64,000 bases of DNA from Micromonospora polyrhachis (GTDB taxonomy: Bacteria; Actinomycetota; Actinomycetes; Mycobacteriales; Micromonosporaceae), in NCBI RefSeq assembly GCF_014203835.1, contig NZ_JACHJW010000001.1, positions 2,170,001-2,234,000 on the forward strand. The letters are read 5' to 3'. The notes beneath the pieces were generated by a model. The model worked only from the letters and a program-made list of their open reading frames with translations. It did no database searches and was not told where the DNA came from. A program made the translations under genes and the position numbers. Within the stretch, counting starts at the first letter, position 1; each line of letters starts with the position of its first letter. Positions 36,934 to 45,100 of the stretch are shown piece after piece.

Positions 36934-37662
36934 GTGCGCCAGCGCTTGTCGTCTGAGCCGGACCGATATCGCGGTCGGCGTCGCGTCCCCACTCCTCCCC
37001 GCAGCCGCTACGCCGCAGTCGTCACCTCCGCATTCGTTGGCGCGGGCATCGTGGCACTCGGTGCCGGGGCCATGCCGGACGCCAAGACGGTCAACCCCAA
37101 CACGCTCGCCGCCCAGCTGGAGAGCGAAACCCAGATCAACGCCGACGCCGCAGCCCGCGCCGCCGACGCCGATCGTGCCTCTCGTGACAACCCCCGCAGC
37201 AGCGTCGACGCGTCGACGACCGACGAGTCCGGCAACGTCTGGCTCCTGCCCCTACGCGGCTACCAGTTCACCACCCCCTACGGGATGCACTGGGGCAAGC
37301 TGCACACCGGCATCGACCTTGCCGCCCCCGAGGGCACCCCCTACCAGGCCATTCACGCCGGCACGGTGACCAAGGCGGGCTGGTTCGGCGGCTACGGCCA
37401 TGCCGTGATCATCAAGCACGCCGACGGTAGCGAGGCGATCTACGGTCACTCGTCCAAGCTGATGGTCAAGGAAGGCCAGCAGGTGAAGGCTGGCGACCAG
37501 CTCGGTCTGGTCGGCAGCACCGGGCACACCTATGGACCTCAACTACATCTCGAGGTCCATGTCAATGGCGAGCCGAAGGACCCGATTCCGTGGCTCCAGG
37601 AGCGGGGAGTGGACATCAAGCTGGAAATGCAGCCAAGCTTCGCCGATGTAACCAGCTCCTGA
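36934..37662 (+). CDS. M23-family peptidoglycan endopeptidase
   Basis: A 242-residue exported or membrane-anchored protein. A basic N-terminus is followed by a span (YAAVVTSAFVGAGIVALGAGA), a short Ala/Asp/Arg-rich helical stretch (residues about 55-85), and a LytM/M23 domain. Zinc and catalytic residues are in GKLHTGIDLAAP (His and Asp near 123-127), IYGHSS and GPQLHLEVH (about 204-208). It should cut peptide cross-bridges in the wall. The start is GTG 36934, since GGAGG lies 6 bases before it; the ATG at 36928 is too close. Ends at a textbook terminator. Confidence 0.92.
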   Translation: MRQRLSSEPDRYRGRRRVPTPPRSRYAAVVTSAFVGAGIVALGAGAMPDAKTVNPNTLAAQLESETQINADAAARAADADRASRDNPRSSVDASTTDESGNVWLLPLRGYQFTTPYGMHWGKLHTGIDLAAPEGTPYQAIHAGTVTKAGWFGGYGHAVIIKHADGSEAIYGHSSKLMVKEGQQVKAGDQLGLVGSTGHTYGPQLHLEVHVNGEPKDPIPWLQERGVDIKLEMQPSFADVTSS

Positions 37663-37682
37663 CTCTTTGCGCTGTCCAACCT

Positions 37683-37714
37683 ACCGCCCGAACCTTACGG
37701 TTCGGGCGGTTTTT
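37683..37714 (+). terminator. Rho-independent terminator
   Basis: ACCGCCCGAACC (37683-37694) pairs perfectly with 37699-37710 around TTAC and is followed by a T-run, the clearest intrinsic terminator in the window. Confidence 0.95.
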
Positions 37715-37948
37715 CGTTGATCACTCTCCGTCAAAGTTTCCTACGCCACAACAGGCGGTGTGAGCGACACCACGCCCCCACCGCACCTGCCTGTCGGTCA
37801 GTAACCGGCGATACCCGGACAACGGCCCCGACCGCAGCGGCTCACCGGTCGCCCATCGACGACCGACCTTCTACCCCTTTTCCCTGGTCAGAGGTGCGGC
37901 AAACAAATATTTGCCAGTCCGTGCCCCTCGACCACGAAGGTTCCCCCC

Positions 37949-38770
37949 GTGCAGGAAAACGAGTCGCTCGAGAACCACCACGACGCCCCTGAACGCGACG
38001 CCGAAGTGGGCCGCCACCGGATGCGCGGCAGGCTGACCACCGGCCGCACCCCCTACCTCGCCACCGCCCTCGTGGCGCTGGTCGGCTTCGGTATCGCCGG
38101 CATCTCCGCCGCCGTCACCCCGGACAGCCAGGACACCGCCGAGCCCACCGCCGTGGCCCTGGACGAGCGGACCCGGGCCGAGGCCGCCGACCGCGCCGAC
38201 CGCTCCTCGCGGGACGACGCCACCGCTACCCCGACGTCGACCTCGTCGGCACCCAGCCCCTCGGCCACCACCGAGGCACCCGCGACCGACACCCCCAGTG
38301 CGGAGGCCACCACCCCCACCAAGGCAGCGACGCCTGCGGCGAAAAAAGCCACCACGGCGGCCAAGCCCAAGGCGGCCTGGGTACACCCGATGCCGGGCGC
38401 ACCCACCACCTCCTGCTACGGGCAGCGGTGGGGCACCCTGCACGCCGGCATCGACCTGGCCATGCCGGAGAACACCGCGATCCACGCCGCAGCGGCCGGC
38501 ACCGTCGTCAACGCCGGATGGGCGTTCACCGGCTACGGCATCTCCGTCGTCATCGACCACGGCAACGGCTACCTGACCCACTACGCCCACATGAACAAGA
38601 CCGCGGTGAACGTGGGCCAGAAGGTCACCGCCGGCACCGTCATCGGGTACGAAGGCTCCACCGGTGACTCGACCGGCCCGCACCTGCACTTCGAGGTGCA
38701 CAACGGCCTGTGGAACCAGGTCGACCCCGGTCCGTGGATGCGGGCCCGGGGCGTCGACCTCGGCTGCTGA
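37949..38770 (+). CDS. M23-family peptidoglycan endopeptidase
   Basis: A 273-residue paralogue of the preceding peptidase. It has a charged N-terminus, a membrane span (YLATALVALVGFGIAGISAAV), a long Thr/Ala/Pro/Lys linker (residues about 75-145) and a C-terminal M23 domain. That domain carries LHAGIDLAMP (about 165-174), LTHYAHMN and GPHLHFEVHNG (about 246), the complete zinc site. It ends VDLGC, with a Cys that may pair with TSCYGQRW near the domain start. The GTG start at 37949 has a weak GAAGG 9 bases upstream. It has its own terminator and is preceded by one, so it is an independent unit. Confidence 0.9.
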   Translation: MQENESLENHHDAPERDAEVGRHRMRGRLTTGRTPYLATALVALVGFGIAGISAAVTPDSQDTAEPTAVALDERTRAEAADRADRSSRDDATATPTSTSSAPSPSATTEAPATDTPSAEATTPTKAATPAAKKATTAAKPKAAWVHPMPGAPTTSCYGQRWGTLHAGIDLAMPENTAIHAAAAGTVVNAGWAFTGYGISVVIDHGNGYLTHYAHMNKTAVNVGQKVTAGTVIGYEGSTGDSTGPHLHFEVHNGLWNQVDPGPWMRARGVDLGC

Positions 38771-38792
38771 GACGCTGCCCGTACCTCCCCCA

Positions 38793-38832
38793 CACGAAGC
38801 CCGGCCTGGCAGTTGCCAGACCGGGCTTCGTG
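38793..38832. terminator. Bidirectional terminator, M23 gene / pcrA
   Basis: CACGAAGCCCGG and CTGGCA pair with TGCCAG and CCGGGCTTCGTG, 18 pairs with one internal mismatch and a tight two-base gap, between the convergent genes. Confidence 0.85.
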
Positions 38833-38859
38833 TCGATGTACGGAATCCGAGAAATCAGG

Positions 38860-41280
38860 TCAGAGCTTCTCGATCGGCGCGTGCCGCAGCACGAGCCACA
38901 GCTTCTGGTCGCCGAAGTCGATCTGGGCGCGCGCACCCGGGCCATGCCCCTCGACCGTGACTACCCGACCCAGCCCGTAGCGCTGGTGGTTGACCCGGTC
39001 CCCCGCCTCCACCTTGGGCGCCCGGGGCAGTTCGCTGGCGGTGGCGAGCCGGCTGCCATCGACCCCGAGGCGCTGGGCCAACTGGGCCGCCTTCGGCGTA
39101 CCCCCGGCGAAGCCGCTGCCCCGGCCCGCCGGCTGCCGGTCGGCATCGGCCCGACCGCCCACTCCGCCGCCAGTGCCCGACCAGGACGTGTAGGAACCGC
39201 CGGTGCGCTCCCAGCGCACCAGGTCGGCCGGAAGCTCGTCCAGGAACCGCGACGGCGGGTTGTAGGAGGGCTGCCCCCACGCCGAGCGGGTGACCGCGCG
39301 GGACAGGTAGAGGCGCTGGCGGGCCCGGGTGATGCCGACGTAGGCCAGTCGCCGCTCCTCCTCCAGCTCCCGGGTGTCACCCAGCGAACGCAGATGGGGG
39401 AAGACGCCGTCCTCCAACCCGGTGAGGAACACCACCGGGAACTCCAGTCCCTTGGCGGTGTGCAGGGTCATCAGGGTGACCACCCCCTGGTGGTCCGGGT
39501 CGTCGGAGGGGATCTGGTCGGCGTCTGCGACCAGCGCCACCTGCTCCAGGAAACCAGCCAGGGTCGCCCCCTGCCCGTCCTCGGTCTGGGCCTCGATCCG
39601 CTCGGTGTACTCCCGGGCGACGCTGACCAACTCCTGGAGGTTCTCCACCCGGCCGGCATCCTGCGGGTCCAGGCTCTCCTCCAGCTCGCTGAGATAGCCG
39701 GAGCGGGTCAGTACGGCCTCCAGCACCTCCTCGGGCAGCGCGGTGGCGGACATCTCGCGAAGGCCGTCAAGGAGAGCGACGAAGTCCGCGATGCCGTTCG
39801 CCGCGCGGGTGGAGATGCCGGGTGCGTCCACCGCCCGACGCAGCGCCGCGCCGAAGGAGATCCGGTCGCGGGCGGCCAGCGCCTCCACGCACGCCTCCGC
39901 CCGGTCACCGATGCCCCGGCGCGGCGTGTTGAGAATGCGGCGCAGGCTCACCGTGTCGTCGTCGTTGACCACCGCCCGCAGGTAGGCCAACGCGTCGCGG
40001 ACCTCCTTGCGCTCATAGAAGCGCACCCCGCCGACCACCTTGTAGGGAAGCCCGACCCGAATGAACACCTCCTCGAAAACCCGGGACTGGGCGTTGGTGC
40101 GATAGAACACCGCCACCTCACCCGGACGAGCCTCGTCGTCGTCGCAGAGTCGGTCGATCTCCCGGGCCACCCAGTCCGCCTCAGCGTGCTCGGTGTCGGC
40201 GACATAGCCGACGATCTGCTCACCGGCCCCCTGCTCGCTCCACAACCGCTTCGGTTTCCGGGAGGCGTTGTTGTCGATCACCGCGTTGGCGGCGTTGAGG
40301 ATGGTCTGGGTGGAGCGGTAGTTCTGCTCCAGCAGGATGGTCCGCGCGTCCGAGAAGTCCCGCTCGAACTCCAGGATGTTCCGGATCGTCGCGCCCCGAA
40401 ACGCGTAGATCGACTGGTCCGCGTCACCGACCACGCACAGCTCGGCCGGGGGCAGGTCGACGTCACCGCCGCCCACCAGCTCCTTGATCAACACGTACTG
40501 GGCGTGGTTGGTGTCCTGGTACTCGTCCACCAGTACGTGCCGGAACCGCCGACGGTAGCTCTCCGCGACGTGCGGGTGCGCCTGGAGCAGGTGCACCGTC
40601 GTCATGATCAGGTCATCGAAGTCGAGCGCGTGCGCCTCCTTGAGGCGCTGCTGGTAGCGGGTGTAGACCTCTGCCAGGGCCCGCTCGTTGGGGCCCTTCG
40701 CCCGACCGGCGAACTCCTCCGGATCGACCAGCTCGTTCTTCAGGTTGGAGACCTGGGCCGCCAGCCCTCGCGCCGGATAGCGCTTCGGATCCAGGTCGAG
40801 CTCACGCGCCACCATCTGCATCAACCGACGCGAGTCGTCGGCGTCGTAGATGGAGAACGTCGACTTCAGCCCGGCGTGCTCATGCTCGGCACGCAGGATA
40901 CGTACGCAGGCCGAATGGAAGGTCGACACCCACATCAGCCGGGCCCGGGGACCGACGAGAGCGGTCACCCGCTCCTTCATCTCCGCCGCGGCCTTGTTGG
41001 TGAAGGTGATCGCGATGATCTCGCCCGGATGCACCTCCCGGGCGGCGAGCAGATAGGCGATCCGGTGGGCCAGCACCCGGGTCTTGCCCGAGCCCGCGCC
41101 CGCCACGATCAGCAGCGGCGTGCCCCCATGGGTCACCGCGTCCCGCTGGGGCCCGTTGAGACCGGCCACCAGGGCCTGTGGATCCAGCCCGGCTGGCGGC
41201 CTAGGGCGTGGTGACGACTGGGACGGGGAGGACGACGACGGTGGGTCGCCGATGGGCGGGATTTCGAAGAGAGCATGCAT
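38860..41280 (-). CDS. pcrA: UvrD/PcrA-type ATP-dependent DNA helicase
   Basis: An 806-residue 3'-to-5' superfamily 1A helicase for repair and replication-fork maintenance. Motifs in order: Q motif LNGPQRDAV, motif I AGAGSGKT, Ia FTNKAAAEMKERV, II VLVDEYQDTNHAQY, III GDADQSIYAFRGA, IV ILLEQNYRST, V VTLMTLHTAKGLEFPVVF and VI EEERRLAYVGITRARQRLYL. The last 60 residues (APKVEAGDRVNHQRYGLGRVV to QKLWLVLRHAPIEKL) form the Tudor-like tail that contacts RNA polymerase in PcrA. A 30-residue Ser/Pro N-terminal tail precedes the core. ATG 41280 is the only good start. Confidence 0.96.
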   Translation of the reverse strand: MHALFEIPPIGDPPSSSSPSQSSPRPRPPAGLDPQALVAGLNGPQRDAVTHGGTPLLIVAGAGSGKTRVLAHRIAYLLAAREVHPGEIIAITFTNKAAAEMKERVTALVGPRARLMWVSTFHSACVRILRAEHEHAGLKSTFSIYDADDSRRLMQMVARELDLDPKRYPARGLAAQVSNLKNELVDPEEFAGRAKGPNERALAEVYTRYQQRLKEAHALDFDDLIMTTVHLLQAHPHVAESYRRRFRHVLVDEYQDTNHAQYVLIKELVGGGDVDLPPAELCVVGDADQSIYAFRGATIRNILEFERDFSDARTILLEQNYRSTQTILNAANAVIDNNASRKPKRLWSEQGAGEQIVGYVADTEHAEADWVAREIDRLCDDDEARPGEVAVFYRTNAQSRVFEEVFIRVGLPYKVVGGVRFYERKEVRDALAYLRAVVNDDDTVSLRRILNTPRRGIGDRAEACVEALAARDRISFGAALRRAVDAPGISTRAANGIADFVALLDGLREMSATALPEEVLEAVLTRSGYLSELEESLDPQDAGRVENLQELVSVAREYTERIEAQTEDGQGATLAGFLEQVALVADADQIPSDDPDHQGVVTLMTLHTAKGLEFPVVFLTGLEDGVFPHLRSLGDTRELEEERRLAYVGITRARQRLYLSRAVTRSAWGQPSYNPPSRFLDELPADLVRWERTGGSYTSWSGTGGGVGGRADADRQPAGRGSGFAGGTPKAAQLAQRLGVDGSRLATASELPRAPKVEAGDRVNHQRYGLGRVVTVEGHGPGARAQIDFGDQKLWLVLRHAPIEKL

Positions 41281-41443
41281 CGCGTGGCGAGTCTATGTCG
41301 CCGGTAGGACATCTCCACACCGCCGTCTCCCCCGATCGACGTCGAGCCGTCATGTGACAGGGTCTGGCGTGTTCGTCCCCGGCCGAGAACGATGACCGGG
41401 TAACAGCCTTGAACCTCCCCGTACCCCCACTTGGGAGCAGAAC

Positions 41444-43285
41444 ATGAGCCAACCGCGCTCGCGCGGCCGGGTACTGCGTCGCCTCGCGGTGCCCGCCCTC
41501 GCGCTGGCCCTCGTCGGCGCCCTGCCGATCGCCAGCGGCCCGACGCCGGCAGCCGCCAGTCCGACCACCAACCTGACCCCGATCTCGATCTCCTACGGGC
41601 ACTCCCCGGCCGGATCGGTCCGGGGCAACTTCCTCAGCTACAACGACTTCCACGGCGCGATCGACCCGCCGACCGGCAGCGGAGCCACCGTCAACGGCAC
41701 TCCCGCCGGTGGAGTCGAATACCTGGCGACCTGGCTGAAGAAGCTGCGCGCCGAGGCCCGTGCCGAGGGCCGCAAGACGACCACCGTCGGCGCCGGCGAC
41801 CTGATCGGCGCGACGCCCCTGGTCAGCGCCGCCTTCCACGACGAGCCGACGATCGAACTGATGGACCAGATCGGGCTGGACATCAGCTCGGTCGGCAACC
41901 ACGAGTTCGACGAGGGCGTCGACGAGCTGCTGCGGCTCAACCGGGGTGGCTGCCACCCGGTCGACGGCTGCCAGGACGGCGACGGTTTCGCCGGGGCGAA
42001 GTTCACCTACCTGGCCGCCAACACGGTCGACAAGCGGACCGGACTCCCGATCCTCCCGCCCGTGGCCATCCGGCACGTCGGCGGCGTACCGGTCGGCTTC
42101 GTCGGGGTGACCCTCGAAGGCACCCCGGGCATCGTCAACCCGGCCGGCATCACCAAGGTCGAATTCAAGGACGAGGTCGAGACCGCCAACAAGTGGGCCG
42201 CCCGGCTCAAGCTGCTCGGTGTCCGGGCCATGGTGCTGCTGATCCACGAGGGCGGTGCCCAGTCGCCGCCGCCGAGCACCCCGGGAGTCTCCGACTGCGC
42301 CAACTTCTCCGGCCCCATCGTGCCGATCGTGTCCGGTCTGCGCCCCGAGTTCGGCCTGGTGGTCTCCGGGCACACCCACCGGTTCTACTCCTGCTCGCTG
42401 CCGAACTCCTCCGGGGCGCACAGCGTCGTCACCAGCGCCGGCACCAACGGACAGCTGATCACCGACATCGACTACACGCTGGACCGGCGGACCGGCCGGT
42501 TCACCGAGATCACCGCGCGTAACGTGATCGCCGAGAACGGGGTACGCAACCCGGACGGCAGTTGGCAGGAGACCACGCCGGGCAGCTACGTCCGTAACCC
42601 GGACCTGGTCGATCCGGGCGCCAAGGCGCTGGCCGACAAGTACCGCCGGGCGGTCGCCCCGATCGCCAACCGGGTCATCGGCCGGATCACCGGCGACATC
42701 GTCCGCGACGTCCAGCCCAACCAGGAGAGCCCGATGGGCGACGTCATCGCCGACGCCCAGCTCGCCTGGACCACCGCCAACGACGCACAGATCGCCCTGA
42801 TGAACCCGGGCGGCATCCGGGCGTCCCTGCCGTACGCCGCCTCTGCCGGGGACGAGGACCCCGGCGAGGTGACCTACGGCGAGGCGTTCACCGTCCAGCC
42901 GTTCAACAACCTGGTGGTCACCCAGACCCTGACCGGGGCGCAGCTCAAGAACGTGCTTGAGCAGCAGTTCCCGGGCTTCGGCGGGCAGACCACGCAGCGC
43001 GTCCTCCAGATCTCGGCCGGCTTCACCTACTCGTACGACACGACGAAGCCGGCGGGTGAGCGGGTCAGCGACCTGAAGCTGGGCGGTACGCCGATCGACC
43101 CGGCGGCCAGCTACCGGGTCACCACCAACGACTTCCTGGCCAACGGTGGTGACGGGTTCACCACCCTGCGGGAGGGCACCGCCCGCTCCACCGCGCCCGG
43201 CTTCGACGTCGACGCCCTGGTGGCCTACCTCGGCGCGGCGCCGGTGGCTCCCGGGCCGGCCAACCGCATCACCCGACTGGGCTGA
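41444..43285 (+). CDS. Secreted 5'-nucleotidase / metallophosphoesterase
   Basis: A 613-residue exported enzyme with an RGRVLRRLAVPALALALVG signal segment ending ASGPTPAAA. The N-terminal calcineurin-like domain has metal ligands in LSYNDFHGAIDPP, the GDLIGATPLVS region, GNHEFDEG and SGHTHRFYS. The C-terminal 5'-nucleotidase domain (from about residue 385) has MNPGGIRASLPYA and a TTNDFLANGGDGFT substrate-binding loop. It hydrolyses extracellular nucleotides and possibly other phosphate esters, for phosphate or nucleoside scavenging. GGGAG precedes the ATG at a good distance. It ends right before a hairpin element. No C-terminal wall anchor is visible. Confidence 0.95.
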   Translation: MSQPRSRGRVLRRLAVPALALALVGALPIASGPTPAAASPTTNLTPISISYGHSPAGSVRGNFLSYNDFHGAIDPPTGSGATVNGTPAGGVEYLATWLKKLRAEARAEGRKTTTVGAGDLIGATPLVSAAFHDEPTIELMDQIGLDISSVGNHEFDEGVDELLRLNRGGCHPVDGCQDGDGFAGAKFTYLAANTVDKRTGLPILPPVAIRHVGGVPVGFVGVTLEGTPGIVNPAGITKVEFKDEVETANKWAARLKLLGVRAMVLLIHEGGAQSPPPSTPGVSDCANFSGPIVPIVSGLRPEFGLVVSGHTHRFYSCSLPNSSGAHSVVTSAGTNGQLITDIDYTLDRRTGRFTEITARNVIAENGVRNPDGSWQETTPGSYVRNPDLVDPGAKALADKYRRAVAPIANRVIGRITGDIVRDVQPNQESPMGDVIADAQLAWTTANDAQIALMNPGGIRASLPYAASAGDEDPGEVTYGEAFTVQPFNNLVVTQTLTGAQLKNVLEQQFPGFGGQTTQRVLQISAGFTYSYDTTKPAGERVSDLKLGGTPIDPAASYRVTTNDFLANGGDGFTTLREGTARSTAPGFDVDALVAYLGAAPVAPGPANRITRLG

Positions 43286-43287
43286 AC

Positions 43288-43336
43288 GGAAGGGTCCCTT
43301 CCTCTCGTTTTCCGTGCAGGAAGGGACCCTTCCTAA
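43288..43336. repeat. Dispersed hairpin element, copy 4 (compensated arms)
   Basis: GGAAGGGTCCCTTCCT (43288-43303) pairs perfectly with AGGAAGGGACCCTTCC (43318-43333) around TCTCGTTTTCCGTG-type loop sequence. Compared with other copies the arms have T and A in place of C and G, on opposite sides, so pairing is kept. It begins 2 bases after the nucleotidase stop and ends before the aroQ leader promoter. Confidence 0.9.
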
Positions 43337-43345
43337 CCGGAATGC

Positions 43346-43374
43346 TTGCGCGAGGCCAACCCACTCGGCATACT
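43346..43374 (+). promoter_or_regulatory. Predicted promoter of the aroQ leader
   Basis: TTGCGC (43346-43351) and CATACT (43369-43374) are separated by exactly 17 bases. Transcription would start about 8 bases on, at or next to the GTG at 43382, giving a leaderless message that opens with the leader peptide. Confidence 0.6.
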
Positions 43375-43381
43375 CGACCGC

Positions 43382-43450
43382 GTGATCGAGCAGGTGCGTG
43401 CCTACTTTTACTACGGCTCCGGGAGTCCGGCAGCCGTAGGTCGCGCCTGA
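43382..43450 (+). CDS. Aromatic leader peptide of the chorismate mutase attenuator
   Basis: A 22-codon frame from GTG 43382 to TGA 43448-43450, too short for usual gene calling. Codons 8-11 read Tyr-Phe-Tyr-Tyr (43403-43414), a run very unlikely by chance in 70% GC DNA. It is followed by Gly-Ser-Gly-Ser-Pro and a short tail. No ribosome binding site precedes the GTG, but the predicted transcription start coincides with it, and leaderless initiation at GTG is common in actinobacteria. The frame stops 14 bases before the terminator stem. I infer that ribosome stalling at scarce charged tRNA-Tyr or tRNA-Phe controls read-through into aroQ. Confidence 0.75.
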   Translation: MIEQVRAYFYYGSGSPAAVGRA

Positions 43451-43497
43451 TCAACTGACCTACCGAAAGCCCCGGGCTCCTGGAGCCCGGGGCTTTC
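43415..43497 (+). promoter_or_regulatory. Transcription attenuator with competing helices
   Basis: Four overlapping pairings follow the Tyr/Phe codons. GGCTCCGG with CCGG and AGCC (43415-43435) forms a protector hairpin. GGAGTCCGG (43422-43430) can instead pair with CCGGGCTCC (43472-43480), nine pairs with one G-U, as antiterminator. GTAGGTC (43436-43442) pairs with GACCTAC (43457-43463) around the leader stop codon. The terminator GAAAGCCCCGGGCTCC (43465-43480) pairs perfectly with 43482-43497. The antiterminator and terminator share 43472-43480 and cannot coexist. A ribosome stalled at 43403-43414 would melt the protector and free the antiterminator; one at the stop codon would cover it. 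Confidence 0.75.
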
Positions 43498-43544
43498 TGC
43501 TTCGGGATCCGGACACCGTGGCCTGTCTGACGAGGGAGTGCCCG

Positions 43545-43946
43545 ATGATTACCAACATGGTGGAACAGCCTGCCGATCGCCTGGCCAACACGCCACCCGG
43601 ACCGTCCGCCGAGCCTCACGCCAACACACCACCCGGACCGTCCGCCGACGCCCCCCAAGCCAACAGTGGGGCAGGCACCCAAACCGGCACGGATGCTCCG
43701 GGTGCGGCGGAACGTATCGCCGCCATCCGCGAGCGGATCGACGAGATCGACGACGCGCTCATCGCGCTCTGGCAGGAACGGGCGTCCCTGTCCCGGCAGG
43801 TCGGTGCCACCCGGATGGCCTCTGGCGGGACCCGACTCGTGCTCTCCCGGGAGCGGGAGATCGTCGATCGCTTCCGGGAGGCGCTGGGAGCCGACGGTAC
43901 GCAGCTCGCCCTGCTCCTGCTGCGGGCCGGCCGCGGTCCCCTGTGA
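43545..43946 (+). CDS. aroQ: Chorismate mutase, AroQ type
   Basis: Converts chorismate to prephenate, the branch point to Phe and Tyr. A 133-residue protein: the first 50 residues are a disordered tail containing a duplicated ANTPPGPSA unit, then the helical AroQ domain ERIAAIRERIDEIDDALIALWQER, ASLSRQVGATRMASG and REREIVDRFREAL, ending LALLLLRAGRGPL as in Streptomyces homologues. The usual Lys of the VGxxK position is Arg here. ATG 43545 has GAGGGAG 6 bases upstream; a GTG at 43518 is open but lacks a site. It is expressed behind the attenuator at 43382-43497 and ends at a strong hairpin. Confidence 0.9.
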   Translation: MITNMVEQPADRLANTPPGPSAEPHANTPPGPSADAPQANSGAGTQTGTDAPGAAERIAAIRERIDEIDDALIALWQERASLSRQVGATRMASGGTRLVLSREREIVDRFREALGADGTQLALLLLRAGRGPL

Positions 43947-44017
43947 GCATCGCGCCGACCAGTCGCCACGCACAACCGGCGAGATCGGCGCGCCGTGTAC
44001 CGGTGGTGGGAAGAACG

Positions 44018-44059
44018 CAGCGGGGCTTGCCGGAGTCGATCCTCCGGCAAGCCCCGCTG
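44018..44059. terminator. Strong bidirectional terminator, aroQ / oligopeptide operon
   Basis: CAGCGGGGCTTGCCGGAG (44018-44035) pairs perfectly over 18 bases with 44042-44059 around a 6-base loop. Confidence 0.9.
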
Positions 44060-44086
44060 ACCCAGACCTGTGTGGTGCGGTGTCGA

Positions 44087-45100
44087 TCAGGCCTCGTGGG
44101 TGACGACGATCTCCCGCTTCTCGGCGAAGTGGCAGGCGCTGTCGTGGTCGGAGCCCGGACGCTGAATCAGCATCGGCACCTCCTTGGCACAGATGTCCTG
44201 CGCCTTCCAGCACCGGGTACGGAACCGACAACCCGACGGCGGGTCCACCGGGCTCGGCACGTCACCGGTCAACCGGATGATCGCCTTGTTCTCCCGGCTG
44301 GTCGGGTCCGGCACCGGCACGGCAGAGAGCAGCGCCTGGGTGTACGGGTGGGTCGGGCGCTCGTAGATCTCCTCGTCGGTGCCGACCTCGGCGACCCGCC
44401 CCAGGTACATGACCGCCACGCGGTCGGAGAGGTGGCGAACCACGGAGAGGTCGTGCGCGATGAAGATGTACGACAGCCCGAACTCGGCCTGAAGCTTGCC
44501 GAGCAGGTTCATCACCTGTGCCTGGATGGAGACGTCGAGCGCGGAGACCGGCTCGTCACAGACGATGACCTCCGGCCGCAGGGCCAGGGCCCGGGCGATC
44601 CCGATCCGCTGCCGCTGGCCGCCGGAGAACTGGTGCGGGTAGCGGTTGATGTGCTCCGGGTTGAGCCCGACCACGTCCAGCAGGTCCATGACCTTGCTCC
44701 GCCGGCTGCCCTTCGGAGCCACCTCGGGGTGGATCTCGAACGGTTCGCCGATCAGGTTACCCACGGTCATCCGAGGGTTGAGCGAGGTGTACGGGTCCTG
44801 CATGACGAGCTGGATCTGCCGGCGCATCCGGCGCATCTCGCTGCCCTTGAGGCCGAAGATGTCCTGCCCCTTGTAACGCACCGAGCCTGCGGTGGGTCGC
44901 TCCAGGTTCATCAGCACCCGGGCCAGCGTGGACTTGCCACAGCCGGACTCGCCCACCACACCGAGGGTCTCGCCCTGCTTCAGGTCGAGCGACACCCCGT
45001 CCACGGCCTTGACGTGCCCGATGGTCTTCTTGAAGACGATTCCCCTGGTCACCGGGTAGTGCTTGACCAGGTCACGGACTTCGAGGATGTTCTCAGTCAC
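44087..45100 (-). CDS. Oligopeptide ABC transporter ATP-binding protein (OppF/DppF type)
   Basis: A 337-residue ATPase and the last gene of the five-gene importer operon. It has Walker [10 protein letters not shown], the Q loop [16 protein letters not shown], signature [15 protein letters not shown], Walker [15 protein letters not shown] and switch His in [11 protein letters not shown]. The C-terminal oligo_HPY region includes [14 protein letters not shown], cysteines that in this family hold a [4Fe-4S]-like or structural site. Its start overlaps the stop of the partner ATPase by 8 bases. With OppD it powers uptake of short peptides. Confidence 0.94.
   Translation of the reverse strand: MTENILEVRDLVKHYPVTRGIVFKKTIGHVKAVDGVSLDLKQGETLGVVGESGCGKSTLARVLMNLERPTAGSVRYKGQDIFGLKGSEMRRMRRQIQLVMQDPYTSLNPRMTVGNLIGEPFEIHPEVAPKGSRRSKVMDLLDVVGLNPEHINRYPHQFSGGQRQRIGIARALALRPEVIVCDEPVSALDVSIQAQVMNLLGKLQAEFGLSYIFIAHDLSVVRHLSDRVAVMYLGRVAEVGTDEEIYERPTHPYTQALLSAVPVPDPTSRENKAIIRLTGDVPSPVDPPSGCRFRTRCWKAQDICAKEVPMLIQRPGSDHDSACHFAEKREIVVTHEA

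Noticed and set aside
36660-37948. A c-di-AMP (ydaO) riboswitch before either M23 gene
   Set aside because: I searched both leaders for the conserved GGGGTGAAT and CAGCTAACC-type blocks and did not find them.
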